Notes under the pieces: generated by a model
What the model was told of the DNA's origin: nothing
Database searches by the model: none
What the model saw: the letters and a program-made list of their open reading frames with translations, nothing else
NCBI RefSeq assembly: GCF_900000175.1
Contig: NZ_CWGJ01000028.1
Location: 62,001 to 126,000 of the forward strand
Length of the DNA stretch: 64,000 nucleotides
Direction of reading: 5' to 3'
Source of the DNA: Estrella lausannensis
Lineage (GTDB): Bacteria > Chlamydiota > Chlamydiia > Chlamydiales > Criblamydiaceae
Position numbers and translations under genes: made by a program
Shown: positions 61,479 to 64,000 of the stretch, one piece after another
Layout of the letters: every line of letters starts with the position of its first letter
How positions within the stretch are numbered: position 1 is the first letter of the stretch

Positions 61479-61901
61479 ATGAAAATGAGTAGTGAGAGGT
61501 GGCATCTGATTTTCTATGACGGCACCTGCGGCTTTTGCGATCTCTCAGTGCAGTTTGTGATGCGCCATGACAAAAAAAAGAAGTTCTTCTTCGCTCCTCT
61601 GCAGGGAAAGACTGCAGAGAAGTTTCTTCGGGGCCTTCCTCAGGAAATTAGGGGGTTGGATAGCGTCATCCTGATCGAGGATTTTCAGGGGAATGATGAA
61701 AAAATCCACACCCTTGGCAAGGCTGCTTTTCGCGTCTTGTGGCTGCTCGGGGGCGGCTTTGCCCTGCCGGGGCTAATTTCTTTCCTGCCATCTTGTCTCT
61801 ACAACTTCGGCTATCGGTTTATTGCCAGGCGACGCCATTATTTTGGAGGGAAGATTTCGTGTGTGGTTCCTGACAAGAAGAGCGGTCGCTTCCTGCCCTG
61901 A
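61479..61901 (+). CDS. DCC-family thiol-disulfide oxidoreductase-like protein
   Basis: A 140-aa protein of the DCC1-like/DUF393 family with the defining IFYDGTCGFCDLSVQFVM motif (CxxC after DGT), FFFAPLQGKTAE, and a C-terminal hydrophobic helix followed by YNFGYRFIARRRHYFGG. The family is thioredoxin-fold-like, function unclear. Start ATG 61479 with GAGAGAGG upstream. Likely cotranscribed with dnaG. Confidence 0.88.
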   Translation: MKMSSERWHLIFYDGTCGFCDLSVQFVMRHDKKKKFFFAPLQGKTAEKFLRGLPQEIRGLDSVILIEDFQGNDEKIHTLGKAAFRVLWLLGGGFALPGLISFLPSCLYNFGYRFIARRRHYFGGKISCVVPDKKSGRFLP

Positions 61902-62335
61902 AAGGGTAGATTTCCTATGCACATCATGACTGTGAGATGGATTAGTTGAAATTCTCTGCGGGAAGGTTGAATCGTTTCCATCTCTTCTGACGGTACGGTT
62001 TACACCTTTCTCGTTTGTTTAATCCACGCTATGCAGGGACTGTCTTGCTCCCTATGGATAGCTATACCGAAAGTTTGTCAAAGCCCTCTTGCTAAATTCC
62101 GAGATACTTTCGGTATAGCGCTCTGTCATGGTTGCCTCCGGCGATGATGTGGGGGCTTCCTCGTTTGATGCGTGCGCTCGGAGGGCTCACGAATCATACG
62201 ATTTCAGTTTTAGGACAGGCTTTAAGGCTGGAGGCTGTGGAAAGACTTCGAGGATATTTTCTTTTTATATAATTGTTTGTAGTTGAATGTATCGTATGTT
62301 TTTTGGTATTTTATTTTCTAAAAAACAGGATTAAA
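61902..62335. other. Intergenic region with a short repeat
   Basis: About 430 bases: a short-form repeat at 62063-62117, a reverse match of the second repeat family near 62188-62222, and an AT-rich leader from 62250. No gene. Confidence 0.5.
62063..62117. repeat. Palindromic repeat, short form
   Basis: A 55-bp copy with intact ends TATACCGAAAGTTTGTCA and CGAGATACTTTCGGTATA. The inner stem is absent. Confidence 0.8.
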
Positions 62336-62872
62336 ATGTTTAACTTAAGAAATCTGCTTCTGCTGTTGATTTTGATTTCATCTATCCTGCATTCCGATCA
62401 AGAAACACGATCGTCTCTGTATTATATCAAGTTAGGTGCAGCGCATCCTCCGGGTAATTCTGCAGTTGTTTTACCCAGCTGCGGGATTGGCACGCGATTT
62501 CAGCGAGATAATCATGGGTTTGATCTATCAGCGAATCTAGGCTCTGTAGTCTTCGTTAACTATGCTTCTTTAAAAGGTCTGTTTTTATTTTATCCTCAGC
62601 CAGAAAAACAACATCAACTCTATTATGGCGTGGGTCCTGGATTAGGATATCATCTCGCTTCAGTTCCTATGGGTGGGCCATTCGGTGGCAGAACAACTGA
62701 ATATGGAAATATAACTTTAGAGGGGGTTTTGGGATATGAATTCAGGCATGCCAGCCACTTTAAATCCTTTATTCAGCTTGAAATAAGTCAGCCTGCTATG
62801 GGGTTTGGAAGGCATAGAATCTATTGCCGCTTTACACCGGGAGTAGCATTGCATGGAGGCTTTGGATTTTGA
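62336..62872 (+). CDS. Outer-membrane-type secreted protein, unknown
   Basis: A 178-aa protein starting at ATG 62336 with AGGA upstream. N-terminal signal peptide (FNLRNLLLLLILISSILHS). The mature part has alternating hydrophobic strands with aromatic ends (SLYYIKLGAAHPPG, LFLFYPQP, LYYGVGPGLGYHLASV, ITLEGVLGYEF, SFIQLEISQPAM), a final aromatic FGF, and many glycines: the pattern of a small outer-membrane beta-barrel. No family recognised. The frame is open for 21 codons upstream, but without a ribosome-binding site. Confidence 0.8.
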   Translation: MFNLRNLLLLLILISSILHSDQETRSSLYYIKLGAAHPPGNSAVVLPSCGIGTRFQRDNHGFDLSANLGSVVFVNYASLKGLFLFYPQPEKQHQLYYGVGPGLGYHLASVPMGGPFGGRTTEYGNITLEGVLGYEFRHASHFKSFIQLEISQPAMGFGRHRIYCRFTPGVALHGGFGF

Positions 62873-62902
62873 ACGCCGCCATCAGTGAGTTTTTGCCTAT
62901 TC

Positions 62903-62953
62903 TATAACGAAAGCGTCTCAAATGTTGGTAAAGGGGCCTCGAGACACTTTCCA
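62903..62953. repeat. Palindromic repeat, minimal form, partly decayed
   Basis: TATAACGAAAGCGTCTCA on the left and CGAGACACTTTCC on the right; the terminal CGGTATA has been lost. Confidence 0.65.
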
Positions 62954-63025
62954 AAAAAATAACCGGCTGTTTCCGCTCAAAATGACGCAATTGCCCCTTG
63001 GAGAAGAATTGAAGAATCAGCTTGG

Positions 63026-64000
63026 CTACTCCCTGATTTTACTGAAGTCGAGCAGTTTGCTAAAGCGGTCAAACACAAGCTGGAGAAGAGCAAGTCGGTT
63101 TCCCTGAATTTTTGGATCTTCTGCCATGATTTTCACTTCGTCAAAGAGGGTTGCCAGAGCAGGCTGGATTTCCGCGATCATCCTGTAGGCTTCGTCATAG
63201 CGCCCTGAGGAGACGGCTGAGTGAAATGGCTCTTCGGTCGTTTGCAGAAGTTTATGAAGGGCAATCTCCGCCCGCTCTTCTAATAGCGCCTCTGAAAAGT
63301 TTATGCTCTTTTGGCTGGTAAGCTGTCCTTTGACCCTTTTATAGACTTCAAATAATTTGTAAAAGCGCCCCTCTTTTTCTCTGAAGTTCTGGAAGGCTTT
63401 GGCTTTTAAAAAGCTGTCGTAGACGTCATTGAAGCCAATCGATGCCGAGGCTTCGATTGCGTCCTTGGAGAGGCCGAATTCCAAAAAAACAGTCCGTATG
63501 CGATTCATCAAAAATTCCAGTACCTCATCGACGGCGCCTTCCTTTCGTTTTCTAAGCTCCAGAGGGAAGTGATCGATTAGATCTTGCATCAATTCTCGGA
63601 GCGGCAGTTTCAAAGAGTTTGCGATCAGGATTTTGATCAGGCCGAGAGCCTGACGGCGCAAGGCGTAAGGGTCGCTTGAGGAGGTCGCCTTCAGTCCGAC
63701 AAGAGCCGAGCCAAGGAGATTGTCAAATTTTTCGGCGAGAGAGATGACGATCCCTGTGGGGGTTGAGGGTAGTGGCGCAGCTTCTCCTTTTGGCATCCAA
63801 TGTTCTTCGATGGCGTGGGCAATCTCGGCTGTCTCGCCTTGCGCTAAAGCGAAGTGGCGCCCCATGGTGCCTTGCAGCTCGGGAAACTCAAACACCATCC
63901 GGGAGGCGATATCGCACTTGGATAAAAGAGCGGCTCGGGCGCATTGCTCGGGGGTGCTGATGCCAAGCTTTTGCTGGATGAGGGCTGCGTGCCTGGTGAG
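63026..64000 (-). CDS. glyS: Glycyl-tRNA synthetase beta subunit, C-terminal part
   Basis: The reading frame enters from the right window edge and ends at 63026. The visible 324 residues match the C-terminal half of GlyS: FEFPELQGTMGRHFALAQGE (the conserved FPELQG block), PTGIVISLAEKFDNLLG, SSSDPYALRRQALGLIKIL and the DALR-like end MAEDPKIQGNRLALLQLVFD. In Chlamydiae alpha and beta subunits are fused as one long GlyQS chain; whether that is so here cannot be seen. The enzyme charges tRNA-Gly. Confidence 0.93.
   Translation of the reverse strand, partial: LTRHAALIQQKLGISTPEQCARAALLSKCDIASRMVFEFPELQGTMGRHFALAQGETAEIAHAIEEHWMPKGEAAPLPSTPTGIVISLAEKFDNLLGSALVGLKATSSSDPYALRRQALGLIKILIANSLKLPLRELMQDLIDHFPLELRKRKEGAVDEVLEFLMNRIRTVFLEFGLSKDAIEASASIGFNDVYDSFLKAKAFQNFREKEGRFYKLFEVYKRVKGQLTSQKSINFSEALLEERAEIALHKLLQTTEEPFHSAVSSGRYDEAYRMIAEIQPALATLFDEVKIMAEDPKIQGNRLALLQLVFDRFSKLLDFSKIRE

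Noticed and set aside
1-64000. CRISPR array or cas genes
   Set aside because: The dispersed repeats are palindromic, of variable length and not regularly spaced, and no Cas-like protein is present.

Overview
The window is about 64 kb of bacterial chromosome at intermediate GC, densely coding, with genes on both strands. Several features point to a Chlamydiales-type obligate intracellular symbiont, most likely an environmental (amoeba-associated) family rather than Chlamydiaceae. These are a DapL-route lysine/peptidoglycan gene set (dapB-dapA-dapL), rnhC next to a short RodZ-like gene as in Chlamydia, a class I FbaB-type aldolase, RNase HIII, and several eukaryote-like proteins (two USP-type and one ULP/C48-type deubiquitinase-like proteases and an NSF-like AAA+ ATPase). 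The family-level placement is inference; no rRNA or tRNA gene was found.

Layout. 1-1304: broken putP-type Na+/solute symporter. 1.8-12.7 kb: a helical-repeat protein of unknown function, class I aldolase, SIMPL protein, MFS transporter, membrane protein, deoC and several unknowns. 12.7-17.9 kb: C48/ULP-like protease, rlmD, rimO, Nudix hydrolase. 18-28.3 kb: oxidoreductase, GNAT, degenerate PdeM-like protein, host-attachment-family protein, MBL hydrolase, NPD-type FMN enzyme, otsA, an exported-looking UPRT, AI-2E-type and HdeD-type membrane proteins. 29-40.5 kb: an NSF-like double AAA+ ATPase, an RNA-repair operon (2H phosphoesterase-archease fusion plus rtcB), and two tandem membrane-anchored USP-like proteases. 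40.5-47.7 kb: recN, rnhC, rodZ-like, DUF368 transporter (apparently frameshifted), truA, two marC paralogues. 48-52 kb: Inc-like membrane protein, metallophosphoesterase and a 614-aa possible effector with a permuted-papain-like His/Cys pair. 52-58 kb: a five-gene operon recD2-PLD-dapB-dapA-dapL. 58.4-64 kb: small secreted protein, lone receiver domain, dnaG, DCC protein, outer-membrane-like protein and the 3' part of glyS.

The most striking non-coding signal is a family of at least 20 dispersed palindromic repeats whose ends read TATACCGAAAGTGTCTCA and its reverse complement. Full copies are about 163 bp with a 23-bp perfect inner stem. Short copies of about 40-75 bp keep only the outer arms. 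They sit in most long intergenic gaps and in three places carry the stop codon of an adjacent gene. This looks like a MITE-type element with several size classes. No autonomous transposase lies in the window.

Taken together, the window mixes housekeeping genes with a scattered set of candidate host-interaction proteins aimed at ubiquitin/SUMO chemistry and at SNARE-type membrane fusion, plus a compact RNA 3'-end repair module.
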